Positions 1 to 8,327 of a DNA stretch of 64,000 nucleotides are shown here, piece after piece; position 1 is the stretch's first letter; each line of letters begins with the position of its first letter. Made by a program: the position numbers and the translations under genes. The notes beneath the pieces are model-generated. The model did no database searches, was not told the origin of the DNA, and worked only from the letters and a program-made list of their open reading frames with translations. Origin of the DNA: Gammaproteobacteria bacterium. GTDB lineage: Bacteria; Pseudomonadota; Gammaproteobacteria; Steroidobacterales; Steroidobacteraceae. The stretch spans positions 37,788-101,787 of the forward strand of contig JAABQQ010000111.1 of NCBI GenBank assembly GCA_011391405.1, given 5' to 3'.

Positions 1-297
1 GGCATCGACCAGGACGACCTCGAGCTCTACCTTATCGACCACGGTCTAGAGGAGTTCGGCGAGAGCACCGGCGAAAAGGGCGAGCCGCAGCTCGTCGCCC
101 GCTGCCTGTTTGAAGACTTCGGCACGCTGCAGAAGGCGCTCGAGGAGCGCGGTATCAACCCGATTTCGGCCGAGCACGAGTACATCTGCACCACCCCGAC
201 CGAGCTCGGTGAGGCGGAAGCGACCGAAGTGCTCGAACTGATCGACAAGCTCGAGCAGGACGACGACGTGCAGAAGGTCTACCACACGCTGGCTTAG
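1..297 (+). CDS. YebC/PmpR (TACO1) family protein, C-terminal fragment
   Basis: This is the 3' end of a gene cut by the window edge. It is open from base 1 to a TAG stop and encodes 98 residues. The segment reads [20 protein letters not shown], then a [14 protein letters not shown] helix, and ends in [12 protein letters not shown]. These match the C-terminal domain of the YebC/PmpR/TACO1 family, described as transcriptional regulators or ribosome-associated translation factors. The ORF track misses it because the start codon lies outside the window. The next gene is convergent (vapC, 14 bases away). The family call is secure; which YebC paralogue it is cannot be told from the fragment. Confidence 0.9.
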   Translation, partial: GIDQDDLELYLIDHGLEEFGESTGEKGEPQLVARCLFEDFGTLQKALEERGINPISAEHEYICTTPTELGEAEATEVLELIDKLEQDDDVQKVYHTLA

Positions 298-311
298 CTG
301 CCTCCGCCGCG

Positions 312-719
312 TCAGCCGAGCGACTCCAGGGCATCTGCAACAGTCAGCGCGCCAGAGAATGCTGTCAGCACGGCCCGGTCGGCGGTCACCAATGGCGCAC
401 CAAGGATTTCCGCCAGCGCGACGAACTCGGCGTCGTAAGCGGACAGTCGACTGGCCTCCGTCACCGCAAACACGCTATCACTCGGCAGGTAGTGCTCCCG
501 GCCTGCGAATGCGGCTTCCGCCGCCGCCATGATTTCGCGCACCTGGAACTCGTCCAGACTCCCGTCGCGCCGATACCCGGTGAGAACGCTGCGCAACTCG
601 GATCGCCACAGCACCGGTGCGTGCCAGTCGGGATCCAGTTGCCGCAGGCGATGCGCGAGCGCAGTCTGATCGCCGTTGATCCAGCAGTAAGCGATGACGT
701 TACTGTCGACGACGATCAC
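312..719 (-). CDS. VapC-like PIN-domain toxin ribonuclease
   Basis: A 135-residue PIN-domain protein, the toxin of a type II toxin-antitoxin pair. PIN toxins are Mg2+-dependent RNases that cleave tRNA or rRNA. The acidic active-site pattern is visible: VVDSNVIAY (Asp5), WRSEL (Glu about 41), SAYDAEFVALA (Asp about 95) and TADRAV (Asp about 113). The length is typical. The ORF track extends the frame to 265 aa, but that upstream part is the antitoxin gene in another frame. The real start is most likely the GTG whose bases overlap the antitoxin TGA stop (GTGA), giving translational coupling. The antitoxin precedes it in the same transcript. Confidence 0.88.
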   Translation of the reverse strand: MIVVDSNVIAYCWINGDQTALAHRLRQLDPDWHAPVLWRSELRSVLTGYRRDGSLDEFQVREIMAAAEAAFAGREHYLPSDSVFAVTEASRLSAYDAEFVALAEILGAPLVTADRAVLTAFSGALTVADALESLG

Positions 720-958
720 GTCCGGCCCGAACTGCGATAGCGTCGCACCCGCGAGTGATCGACGTGCGGCAGGGCTGCGACGAAACCCTCGAGCCGCTCC
801 TGTTCCGAGGCGACGTCGACCGCAGGCGCTCCGAGCTGCGCTTCGAGCAAAGCCAGGATTTCCCGGTTCAGGCTGCGCCGGTTGGATTCGGCACGCGCCT
901 TGAGCTGAAGGTGCAGCTCGGCCGGAATGTTTTTCAGCGTCAGATTGAGCATGCGCAT
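716..958 (-). CDS. Arc/FitA-type ribbon-helix-helix antitoxin (VapB role)
   Basis: An 80-residue antitoxin. The N-terminal 45 residues (LTLKNIPAELHLQLKARAES, then NRRSLNREILALLE) match the ribbon-helix-helix fold of FitA/Arc-like antitoxins. The C-terminal part, rich in charged residues and ending RRYRSSGRT, would wrap the PIN toxin. It overlaps the toxin gene by four bases. Two possible starts exist (Met1 or Met3). RHH antitoxins normally repress their own operon as dimers, and a duplicated GGTACC palindrome lies directly upstream, which fits autoregulation. Confidence 0.85.
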   Translation of the reverse strand: MRMLNLTLKNIPAELHLQLKARAESNRRSLNREILALLEAQLGAPAVDVASEQERLEGFVAALPHVDHSRVRRYRSSGRT

Positions 959-960
959 TC

Positions 961-979
961 TGGTACCGTTTTGGTACCG
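961..979. promoter_or_regulatory. Probable VapBC operator, duplicated GGTACC palindrome
   Basis: The sequence GGTACCGTTTTGGTACC places two self-complementary GGTACC half-elements 11 bases apart, about one helical turn, just upstream of the antitoxin start. RHH antitoxins bind such paired short palindromes. Binding here is inferred, not shown. Confidence 0.55.
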
Positions 980-1130
980 TAATGGTGTCTAAAATTGAGG
1001 CCTCGATCAAGTACGGGCGCAATTCTCGGCAGGTTGGCGCCTCGGATCGCGTTGAATTCTTAGGTAAAGCGACCAGTTTGACCCGCCAGGTGAATAGGAT
1101 CGGATCCAAGCCGTCTAAACTTCACGCCCC

Positions 1131-3497
1131 ATGCAGACCTCCGTCCGCGAACTCTTCTCTTATCGCAAGTACTGGGCGCATCGCTTCGGTGCTGCCCCGT
1201 TCCTGCCGATGTCGAAGGCGGAGATGGACGCGCTCGGCTGGGATTCGTGCGACGTCATCCTGGTCACGGGCGACGCCTACGTCGACCACCCGAGCTTCGG
1301 CATGGCGATCGTGGGTCGCCTGCTCGAAGCCCAGGGGTTCCGCGTGGGCATCATCGCCCAGCCCGACTGGCACTCGACCCGCGACTTCATGAAGCTGGGC
1401 AAGCCGAACCTGTTCTTCGGCATCACCGGCGGCAACATGGATTCGATGGTGAACCGCTATACGGCGGAGCGCCGCGTCCGCACCGATGACGCTTACACCC
1501 CGCATGGCGCCGGCGGTGCGCGCCCTGATCGCAGCCTCATTGTCTACTCGCAGCGTTGTCGCGAAGCCGCAAAGGACGTGCCGATCGTGATCGGCGGCAT
1601 CGAGGCCTCGCTGCGCCGCATCGCGCACTTCGACTACTGGTCGGAGAAGGTGCGCCGTTCGGTCCTGCTCGATGCCAAGGCCGACCTGCTCGTTTTCGGC
1701 AACGCCGAGCGGCAGATCTGCGAAATCGCGCATCGGCTTGCCACCGGCAAGACGATCGAAGAGATCGACGACCTGCGCGGCACGGCGTTCGTGCGCAAGG
1801 CGCTGCCGGAGGGCTGGGCGGAGATCGATTCGACGACCATCGACACGCCGGGGCCGCTGGCGTCGCCGGTCGATCCGTATGCAATGGAGCCGGTAGCAGC
1901 GAGCGGCAAACAGCCGCGAGCGTCGGTCGACGCGACGGCAACGGGACCTTCCGGGTTTGCCCGGGAGGCCGTCCGCGCCATGGACGGCGCGGCCGGAGCC
2001 CCCAAGGATGGGTTTACGGCGTCCTCCCGGGCAAACCCGGAAGGCCGCGGTGACGTCGCGGTCGGCAACAACGAGACGGTACTGAAGTTCCATCGCCGGA
2101 TCCCACAAGCAATCGACCGCGAGCACAGCGTCATCCGCATGCCGTCGTACGAAGCGGTCGTGGACGACCCGATCCTGTACGCCCACGCGTCGCGAATTCT
2201 GCACCTCGAAGCGAATCCCGGGAACGCGCGCGCTCTCGTGCAGCGCCACGGCGACACGGACGTGTGGCTGAACCCGCCGCCGATCCCGCTGACCACCAAA
2301 GAGATCGATGCGGTGTACGAGCTGCCGTACCGGCGCGTCCCGCATCCGGTATACGGCGACGCGAAGATTCCCGCCTACGAGATGATTCGCTTCTCGATCT
2401 CGATCCAGCGCGGCTGCTTCGGCGGCTGCACTTTCTGTTCGATCACCGAGCACGAAGGCCGGATCATCCAGAACCGCTCCGAAGACTCCGTGATCCGCGA
2501 GATCGAATCGATCCGCGACACGGTGCCGGGTTTCACCGGGGTGATTTCGGACCTCGGTGGCCCGACGGCCAACATGTACCGCGTCGCATGCAAGTCGCGC
2601 GAGATCGAAGCCGCTTGCCGCAAGCCGTCTTGCGTTTACCCGGGAATCTGCCCGAACCTGAACACGGACCACTCACCACTGATCAGGCTGTACCGGCGCG
2701 CACGCGAGCTGAAGGGCGTGAAGAAGGTGTTGATCGCATCGGGCGTGCGGTACGACCTCGCGATCGAGTCGCCCGAGTACGTAAAGGAGCTGGCACAGCA
2801 CCACGTGGGCGGCTATCTGAAGATCGCGCCCGAAGCGCTCGCGCAAGGCCCGCTCTCGAAGATGATGAAGCCGGGTGTCGGCACCTACGATCGCTTCAAG
2901 GAACTCTTCGACAAATTCTCGAAGGAAGCGGGCAAGGAGCAGTACCTGATTCCGTACTTTATCGCGGCGCACCCGGGTACGCGCGACGAAGACATGCTCG
3001 AACTCGCGCTCTGGCTCAAGCGCAACGGTTTCCGCGCCGACCAGGTGCAGGCATTCCTGCCCTCGCCGATGGCGACGGCCACCGCGATGTACCACTCGGG
3101 CAAGAATCCGCTGCACAAGGTGACGCGCACCTCGGAGGAGGTCGTCATTCCAAAGGGCACGCGCCAACGCCGCCTGCACAAGGCGTTCCTGCGCTATCAC
3201 GATCCGAACAACTGGCCGCTGTTGCGCGAAGCGCTGCGGCAGATGGGGCGCTCCGACCTGATCGGCAATGGCCGGAACCAGCTGGTGCCGACGTACCAGC
3301 CGATCGGCACCGGCCGTGCCCACGAAGGTCAGCGCAAGCCCGGGAAGACTACGGCAGCGCCGACGAGATCGCAGCCGAAGCCGGCGGCGAAGGCCAGGAC
3401 TGCACAGCCGTTCCGCACCCAGCACACGGGATTGCCCCGGGTACCGACCGATGCGCCGCGGCGCCCGCCGGGTCCGAAGCGCAAGCCGGGCCGGTGA
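1131..3497 (+). CDS. ygiQ: YgiQ family radical SAM protein (UPF0313)
   Basis: A 788-residue member of the YgiQ/UPF0313 radical SAM family; the biochemical reaction is not established. The N-terminal half ([38 protein letters not shown]) is characteristic of the family. The 4Fe-4S/SAM motif is C429-x3-C433-x2-C436 in [10 protein letters not shown]. The C-terminus is a long basic, proline-rich tail. E. coli YgiQ is about 740 residues. Much of the extra length here lies around residues 250-315, where the reading frame runs through a palindromic repeat (separate entry) encoding Ala/Gly/Arg-rich sequence. The ATG at 1131 has no strong Shine-Dalgarno but begins the conserved N-terminus. The gene stands alone, divergent from vapBC. 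Confidence 0.92.
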   Translation: MQTSVRELFSYRKYWAHRFGAAPFLPMSKAEMDALGWDSCDVILVTGDAYVDHPSFGMAIVGRLLEAQGFRVGIIAQPDWHSTRDFMKLGKPNLFFGITGGNMDSMVNRYTAERRVRTDDAYTPHGAGGARPDRSLIVYSQRCREAAKDVPIVIGGIEASLRRIAHFDYWSEKVRRSVLLDAKADLLVFGNAERQICEIAHRLATGKTIEEIDDLRGTAFVRKALPEGWAEIDSTTIDTPGPLASPVDPYAMEPVAASGKQPRASVDATATGPSGFAREAVRAMDGAAGAPKDGFTASSRANPEGRGDVAVGNNETVLKFHRRIPQAIDREHSVIRMPSYEAVVDDPILYAHASRILHLEANPGNARALVQRHGDTDVWLNPPPIPLTTKEIDAVYELPYRRVPHPVYGDAKIPAYEMIRFSISIQRGCFGGCTFCSITEHEGRIIQNRSEDSVIREIESIRDTVPGFTGVISDLGGPTANMYRVACKSREIEAACRKPSCVYPGICPNLNTDHSPLIRLYRRARELKGVKKVLIASGVRYDLAIESPEYVKELAQHHVGGYLKIAPEALAQGPLSKMMKPGVGTYDRFKELFDKFSKEAGKEQYLIPYFIAAHPGTRDEDMLELALWLKRNGFRADQVQAFLPSPMATATAMYHSGKNPLHKVTRTSEEVVIPKGTRQRRLHKAFLRYHDPNNWPLLREALRQMGRSDLIGNGRNQLVPTYQPIGTGRAHEGQRKPGKTTAAPTRSQPKPAAKARTAQPFRTQHTGLPRVPTDAPRRPPGPKRKPGR
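1947..2044. repeat. Palindromic element inserted in frame in the ygiQ homologue
   Basis: Perfect 22-base inverted arms (CCTTCCGGGTTTGCCCGGGA... at 1947-1968 and its reverse complement at 2023-2044) enclose 54 bases that can form smaller hairpins, for example CCGTCC (1969-1974) with GGACGG (1982-1987). The whole can fold as a branched cruciform. It is translated as roughly YgiQ residues 273-305, in a segment that looks disordered and is N-terminal to the radical SAM core. It resembles a REP/RPE-type repeat that has invaded a coding gene without breaking the frame. No second copy was noticed in this window. Confidence 0.7.
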
Positions 3498-3557
3498 CCC
3501 CGCCCGGTGCGCCGGCGGGGTGACCGATCCGCACGACCGTCATCCCGAAGTCGACAA

Positions 3558-3653
3558 TCAGCCTTTCTTGGCTTTCTTCTCGGCGCGCTTCTCTTCCTTC
3601 GACTTCGCCGGCTTCTTCTTCGTTTCCTTCTTTCGATCCATGCCCTTGCCCAT
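3558..3653 (-). CDS. Very small lysine-rich protein (31 aa)
   Basis: A short ORF below the track cutoff: ATG at 3653, TGA at 3558-3560. It encodes 31 residues, 13 of them Lys, with several Glu and Arg, beginning MGKGMDRKKETKKKPAKSKE. A GGGAG Shine-Dalgarno sits about nine bases before the ATG, which supports translation. No fold or family is recognised; the highly basic composition would allow nucleic-acid or ribosome binding. It lies downstream of, and in the same direction as, the LtaS-like gene (43-base gap) and could share its transcript. A non-coding reading cannot be excluded. Confidence 0.5.
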   Translation of the reverse strand: MGKGMDRKKETKKKPAKSKEEKRAEKKAKKG

Positions 3654-3696
3654 GTCGCTCACTCCCGTGGTGATTGGTCGCAGGCGAGAGCTTAAA

Positions 3697-5619
3697 TCAG
3701 TTGTAGCGATTCGTCTTGAACAGGTCGGCCGCGGTCTGGAAATACGCGACCCCGAGGTCTCGCAGCGCCGCGTCGTCCGCGCGGGACTTGAAGGTCTTCG
3801 CCAGCGGGTCGTAGGTCAGCGACTGGTGCGTCCTGCCGAGACCCAGCACCACGAGGTGGTTGTCACGCAGGATCGCCACGTCGTGGTTGTGGCTGAAGAG
3901 CGCAATGCGCGCGTGGTCGGGCCGCTCGTGCAGTGAGTCGATACCGAAGAACGGCGCCTCGTACGACAGACCCAGCAAGCCGAGTACGGTCGGTGCGATG
4001 TCGATCTGCGTCATCAGCGTGTCGATCTGTCGTGCTGCGATGTGCTTCGGCGAGTAGATCAGCAGCGGAATCTCGTAGGTCTCGAGCGGAATCTCGGCCT
4101 TGCCGTAGACGCGCGCACCGTGATCGGCGACCACGACGAAAATCGTGTTGTCGAACCACGGCGCCCTGGCGGCCTCGCGCAGGAAATAACCGAGTGCGTA
4201 GTCGGCGTAGCGCACGCCCGCCTGCCGGCCGCCGCCCTCCTCCGGTATACCCCGTTGCTCGAGACCCGGACGGAACGTGAACGGCTTGTGGTTCGACGTC
4301 GTCATGATGATGGAGAAGAACGGCTTGCCGGCCTGGAACTGCTCGCCGTAGTGCTGGATCGCGCGGTCGAACAGGTCTTCGTCAGCGACGCCCCAGACGT
4401 TCTCGAAACGGACTTTTTCGATGTCCGTGCGGTCGAGCACCTGGAATCCATTTCCCGCGAAGAACGTGTTCATGTCGTCGAAATAGCCGTAGCCGCCGTA
4501 GAGGAAGCTGCTCTGGTAACCGAGGTCGTTCATGACCTTGCCCCAGCTGCCGATGCCCTGGTTGCCCGGCCGTCGCAGGATCGAGACAGTCGGGATCGGC
4601 GGGAGCGAGGCAGTGATCGCTTCGAGACCGCGCACGGTGCGAGTGCCGGAGGCGTACGCGTTGGCGAACCAGAGTCCCCGTTGCGCGTAGGAGTCGAAGT
4701 TCGGCGTCCAGTCCTTGTCCGCGCCATGCAGCTTGCTGAACTCGGCACCGAACGACTCACTCGACACGACGACGACGTTGAGCTTGCCGAAGCCATCGGG
4801 TCGGGCAGGGTGCCGACGGCTCATCTTGCCCAGGGCCAACTGCGTGAATTGGGCGCCGTCGGGCGCAAGTTCGGTCTCCAGCAGGCGCAGGTTGTCAGCC
4901 GGCCTGGCGCTCGCATAGTACGACTCGTAATCGATGTCGCTGGTGCGCGCCGCGCGGAAAAAGCTGCTTTGGCCGTTCTGCACCAGCTCGTTTTCAACGC
5001 GGTTCGATGACAGCGACAGGGCGTTCGTCGGGTAGAACGCAACCGCGAAGGCCAGCACCACGGCATAGGGCGCGAACGCCACGAGTCGCTCGCGGAAGCG
5101 GACAACGTGATCGAATCCGGGCTTGATCGAGCGGCGCAGGAAAAAGACCGCCAGTGCCGCCAGCGTCACGGCAATGCCCAGCACCTTCAGCACCGGGTAC
5201 GCCTCCCAGATGTCAGTGAACACTTCGGTCGGATACGCGAGGTAGTCGTACGCGACGATGTTGAAGCGTGCGTCGAACTCCTCGAAGAAGAAGTATTCCG
5301 CCGCGGTCAGGTAGATCAAACCCGTGATCGTCGCGGCGGTGGCGCCGTACAGGATCACGCGATTCGCGGTCGACCGGAACCAGCGGTCAGGCACCAGCAG
5401 GATGTAGAGGGCGAAAGGCCCGAACAGGTACAGGCTTTCGATCAGGTCGTTGATGAAACCCGCCGCCAGGACGTACGGCAGCCGCGAGGTGCCGACGTCG
5501 GCCCCAATACCGAACCTGGCCCACAGGAAGGCCCGGCCCGCGAGGCCGAGCACCATGTAGACGGCCACGAGGGTCAGCCAGGGCGAAAAGCGAGTCAGGG
5601 CTTTGCGGAACGGAGGCAT
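3697..5619 (-). CDS. LTA synthase family sulfatase-fold membrane protein
   Basis: A 640-residue inner-membrane protein. About five N-terminal transmembrane helices (roughly residues 12-190) are followed by a large periplasmic alkaline-phosphatase/sulfatase-type domain from about residue 280. Landmarks are LNVVVVSSESFGAEF (metal ligand region), ASGTRTVRGLEA (the Thr expected to be the catalytic nucleophile), TTSNHKPF and VVADHGARVYG. The family transfers phosphoglycerol or related groups onto glycans or lipids at the outer face of the membrane. In Gram-negative bacteria members modify osmoregulated periplasmic glucans or lipids; the substrate here is unknown. Transcribed leftward, with the small lysine-rich ORF just downstream. 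Confidence 0.87.
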   Translation of the reverse strand: MPPFRKALTRFSPWLTLVAVYMVLGLAGRAFLWARFGIGADVGTSRLPYVLAAGFINDLIESLYLFGPFALYILLVPDRWFRSTANRVILYGATAATITGLIYLTAAEYFFFEEFDARFNIVAYDYLAYPTEVFTDIWEAYPVLKVLGIAVTLAALAVFFLRRSIKPGFDHVVRFRERLVAFAPYAVVLAFAVAFYPTNALSLSSNRVENELVQNGQSSFFRAARTSDIDYESYYASARPADNLRLLETELAPDGAQFTQLALGKMSRRHPARPDGFGKLNVVVVSSESFGAEFSKLHGADKDWTPNFDSYAQRGLWFANAYASGTRTVRGLEAITASLPPIPTVSILRRPGNQGIGSWGKVMNDLGYQSSFLYGGYGYFDDMNTFFAGNGFQVLDRTDIEKVRFENVWGVADEDLFDRAIQHYGEQFQAGKPFFSIIMTTSNHKPFTFRPGLEQRGIPEEGGGRQAGVRYADYALGYFLREAARAPWFDNTIFVVVADHGARVYGKAEIPLETYEIPLLIYSPKHIAARQIDTLMTQIDIAPTVLGLLGLSYEAPFFGIDSLHERPDHARIALFSHNHDVAILRDNHLVVLGLGRTHQSLTYDPLAKTFKSRADDAALRDLGVAYFQTAADLFKTNRYN

Positions 5620-5859
5620 CTGGCTGGAGTCCTTGAAGAAATGCGGACGGTTGCACGGGCCCGTGGCTGGTGGGTCATGGGTTCGACGGCATTTCGGGCC
5701 GGAACCAATCGCGGCTCGCCCGGCTTTGACTTAACGCGGTTCGCGCGCGTGACGCGAGTCACTCATTGGCCCGCTCGTCGTGTCGACGCCCGCAGGGAGG
5801 GTTAGCGTTCCCCGCGTGTCCAATCGGGACTCGATCGCTGACGAGCCGAGGAGGTTTTG

Positions 5860-6465
5860 ATGCAATCGTTCACAACATTGGCGCAACGCGCAGGAATTGC
5901 GCTGCTCATGGCCCTGCCTTGCGCTGCGCTCGCGACACCCCCGAGCTGGGCGCCTGCGCATGGCTGGCGCAAGCAGAATGATCCGACCTATGCCGGCTAC
6001 AGCGGTCGCGCCTGGGACTACGACTATGGCGTGCGCTCGGGCTCGTGCGATCGCGGCCGGATCGGGCAAGTGCTTGGTGGCGTCGTCGGTGGCGTCGCGG
6101 GCGGCGCGATCGGCGGGGAGATCGCAAAGGGCAGCACCGAGCGCAACGTGGCCATCGTGATCGGCACGGTCATCGGCGCGGCCATCGGCTCCGAAGTCGG
6201 GCGACGCATGGACAAGACGGACCGCTCCTGCGTCGGCCATTCGCTGGAACTCGCCGACTACGGCCAGAGCGTCCGCTGGACCAATCCGAACACCCGCGTG
6301 ACGTACCAGCTGACGCCGCTCGACCCCGAGTACGGCATCGACGGGTGCCGCCGGTTCCGGCTCATCGCGCACGGTTCCTTTGGCCTGAGCGAGGGCCGCT
6401 CGGTCGCCTGCACCGATGGCAGCGGCGTCTGGCAACCCGAAGACGATCGCCTGACCCGTCGCTGA
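5860..6465 (+). CDS. Glycine-zipper (2TM) envelope protein
   Basis: A 201-residue exported protein. Residues 1-25 form a Sec signal peptide (ALLMALPCAALA then TPPSW). A glycine-zipper segment follows at about 65-110 (GQVLGGVVGGVAGGAIGGEI and VIGTVIGAAIGSEVGRRMD), as in the 17-kDa surface-antigen / Gly-zipper 2TM group that inserts in or bridges the outer membrane. The C-terminus has two Cys (DGCRRF, VACTDG) and a compact domain like those in surface-antigen proteins. The start is the ATG at 5860, five bases after GAGGAGG; the track's TTG one codon earlier is less likely. The gene is monocistronic, and its exact role is unknown. Confidence 0.75.
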   Translation: MQSFTTLAQRAGIALLMALPCAALATPPSWAPAHGWRKQNDPTYAGYSGRAWDYDYGVRSGSCDRGRIGQVLGGVVGGVAGGAIGGEIAKGSTERNVAIVIGTVIGAAIGSEVGRRMDKTDRSCVGHSLELADYGQSVRWTNPNTRVTYQLTPLDPEYGIDGCRRFRLIAHGSFGLSEGRSVACTDGSGVWQPEDDRLTRR

Positions 6466-6496
6466 GGCGCAGATGCCGGATCGTTGATGCCCCACC

Positions 6497-6518
6497 GGGC
6501 GCATGCTAGCGTGCGCCC
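6497..6518. promoter_or_regulatory. Inverted repeat between the glycine-zipper gene and lacI
   Basis: GGGCGCA and TGCGCCC arms flank an 8-base centre (TGCTAGCG), 17 bases before the lacI start codon. There is no T-run, so it is weak as an intrinsic terminator. Its position could allow binding by the downstream regulator or a leader hairpin. Function unproven. Confidence 0.35.
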
Positions 6519-6534
6519 GCTTCCCGGGGGATCA

Positions 6535-7569
6535 ATGAAAAGCACGCGGCCGACATCACGCGACATCGCCCGCCTCGCGGAGGTTTCGCAGGCCACGGTG
6601 TCGCGCGCCTTGCGCAACAGCCCCCTGGTCCGTCCCGAGACCCGCGAACGCATCGAATCGATTGCGCGTGAACTCAGCTATCGTACGGATCGCCGTGCGG
6701 CCGGCCTGCGCACGCGCCGCTCGAACACGCTGGCCTTGCTGTTGTTCGAGGAATCCTCCGAAGACGGCCAGATCAACCCGTTCTTCCTGTCGATGCTGGG
6801 TCACATCACGCGCGCGACGGCCCGGCGCGGTCTCGACCTGCTCGTGTCCTTCCAGCAGTTGAGCGACGATTGGCACACGGAATACCAGCTCAGCAATCGC
6901 GCCGACGGGTTGATCCTGCTCGGCTACGGCGACTACATCTCGTCGATGCCGCGACTGCAGAAGCTCGCTGACGCTGGCGCCAATTTCGTCATCTGGGGGC
7001 CGGACGTGGACGGCACGCCGGGTCGTTACGTTCGCACCGACAACACCGCGGGCGGGTTGCAGGCAACCCGTCACCTGCTGCGCCTCGGACGCAAGCGCAT
7101 CGCCTACGTCGGCAGCTCATCCGATCACTGGCCGGAATTCCAGGCGCGTTTCAGCGGCTACGAGCGGGCGTTGCGCGAAGCAGGCATCGAGCCCGATCCG
7201 CGCCTGTCGGTCGAAGCGCAGTCGAGTGAACAGGCTGGCCACGAAGCGGCCACGGGCCTGCTCGACTCCGGCGTGCCGTTCGATGCAATCTTTGCGGCGA
7301 GCGACCTCATTGCGATGGGTGCGATCGGCGCATTGCGCGACCACGGCCGGTCGGTGCCGGACGACGTGGCGGTCGTTGGATTTGACGACATCGCAGCGGC
7401 GGCACATTTCATTCCGCCGCTGACGACCGTGCAGCAGGACACGCATCGCGCGGCCGACATGCTCGTCGATAACCTGCTGAAAATGACCTCCGGCGAGCCG
7501 GTCGAATCCGCGCTGATCGAACCGAAGCTCGTGATCCGCGGGTCCTGCGGTGATCTGGCCCACGCGTAG
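6535..7569 (+). CDS. LacI family transcriptional regulator (alpha-glucan locus)
   Basis: A 344-residue LacI/GalR repressor. The N-terminal helix-turn-helix and hinge ([20 protein letters not shown], then [10 protein letters not shown]) occupy residues 7-60. A type I periplasmic-binding-protein-like sensor domain follows ([29 protein letters not shown]). The start is the ATG at 6535 behind a GGGGG Shine-Dalgarno; the track's 17-codon extension lacks LacI similarity. Placed at the edge of the glucan-utilisation block, it is the best local candidate to bind the TGCAAACGTAT-type operators at 15.8 kb and 25.9 kb and to respond to a maltooligosaccharide or glucose. The ligand is inferred from neighbours only. 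Confidence 0.9.
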   Translation: MKSTRPTSRDIARLAEVSQATVSRALRNSPLVRPETRERIESIARELSYRTDRRAAGLRTRRSNTLALLLFEESSEDGQINPFFLSMLGHITRATARRGLDLLVSFQQLSDDWHTEYQLSNRADGLILLGYGDYISSMPRLQKLADAGANFVIWGPDVDGTPGRYVRTDNTAGGLQATRHLLRLGRKRIAYVGSSSDHWPEFQARFSGYERALREAGIEPDPRLSVEAQSSEQAGHEAATGLLDSGVPFDAIFAASDLIAMGAIGALRDHGRSVPDDVAVVGFDDIAAAAHFIPPLTTVQQDTHRAADMLVDNLLKMTSGEPVESALIEPKLVIRGSCGDLAHA

Positions 7570-7631
7570 CTTCGACGCCAGCGTTACAGCCTCGCACGCG
7601 CTGGTTGCGAGTCTCACAAGGAAGTCTGACG

Positions 7632-8315
7632 ATGGCGGATCACGTATTCCCGAGCGGCGAGGCACTCGCGCGGAGTCTGGCGACCGACGTGACGGCAGCG
7701 CTCGAGCGTCGGCTGGCTGCGGACGGTGCGGCGGGCCTGGTCGTCTCGGGTGGTCGGACGCCCGCGGCCTTCCTGCGCGAGCTCGGCGCACGCGAGCTCG
7801 ACTGGTCCAACGTCTTCGTGACGCTGGCCGATGAACGCTGCGTCGCGGTGGACGATCCCGCCAGCAATCTGCGCTTCGTGCGCGAGGCCTTTACGGGTGC
7901 TCCAGCGTCAGTCGCGATGCTGGTCGCCGTCGATCCAACCGGCGCCGAAGCTGCCTCACGCTGGAGCGAGGCGCTCAGGAAAGTACCGCGACCCTTCGCC
8001 GCAGTCATCTTAGGGCTGGGTGACGACGGGCATTTCGCCTCACTGTTCCCCGACATGCCCGGTCTCGCAACGGCATTGGATCTTTCCAGTACGACAAGCG
8101 TGGTCGCAGGTTTCGCTCCCGTAGAACCCAGGGCGCGGCTCAGCCTGACGCTGCCGACTCTGCTCGACACGGACCTGCTGGTGCTGCACGTCACCGGAGC
8201 CTCCAAACTCGCGACACTGCAGCGCGCAGCCTGCGGCGGCAGCGCGCTCGAGATGCCTGTGCGCGCGTTGCTCGCGCAGCGTCGCGTGCCCCTGGAGATC
8301 TACCATGCTCCCTGA
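7632..8315 (+). CDS. pgl: 6-phosphogluconolactonase (DevB type)
   Basis: A 227-residue enzyme hydrolysing 6-phosphogluconolactone to 6-phosphogluconate, feeding the Entner-Doudoroff or pentose phosphate route. Family signatures are LVVSGGRTPAAFLREL near residues 37-52, the metal/phosphate-site segment VTLADERCVAVDDPASNLRF, and ILGLGDDGHFASLFP. The ATG at 7632 follows an AAGGAAG Shine-Dalgarno, and the upstream codons in the track are not conserved. It lies 62 bases after lacI in the same direction and is convergent with the SLC45-like symporter gene (12-base gap). No zwf or edd is present in the window, so its partners lie elsewhere. Confidence 0.88.
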   Translation: MADHVFPSGEALARSLATDVTAALERRLAADGAAGLVVSGGRTPAAFLRELGARELDWSNVFVTLADERCVAVDDPASNLRFVREAFTGAPASVAMLVAVDPTGAEAASRWSEALRKVPRPFAAVILGLGDDGHFASLFPDMPGLATALDLSSTTSVVAGFAPVEPRARLSLTLPTLLDTDLLVLHVTGASKLATLQRAACGGSALEMPVRALLAQRRVPLEIYHAP

Positions 8316-8327
8316 GAAAGGACGTCA

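Noticed and set aside
312-1109. 265-aa reading of the VapC frame
   Set aside because: The upstream half is the antitoxin gene in another frame. The PIN domain starts at the GTG at 719.
1122-2672. 516-aa minus-strand ORF opposite the ygiQ homologue
   Set aside because: Antisense frame kept open by GC bias and by the palindromic element; no domain.
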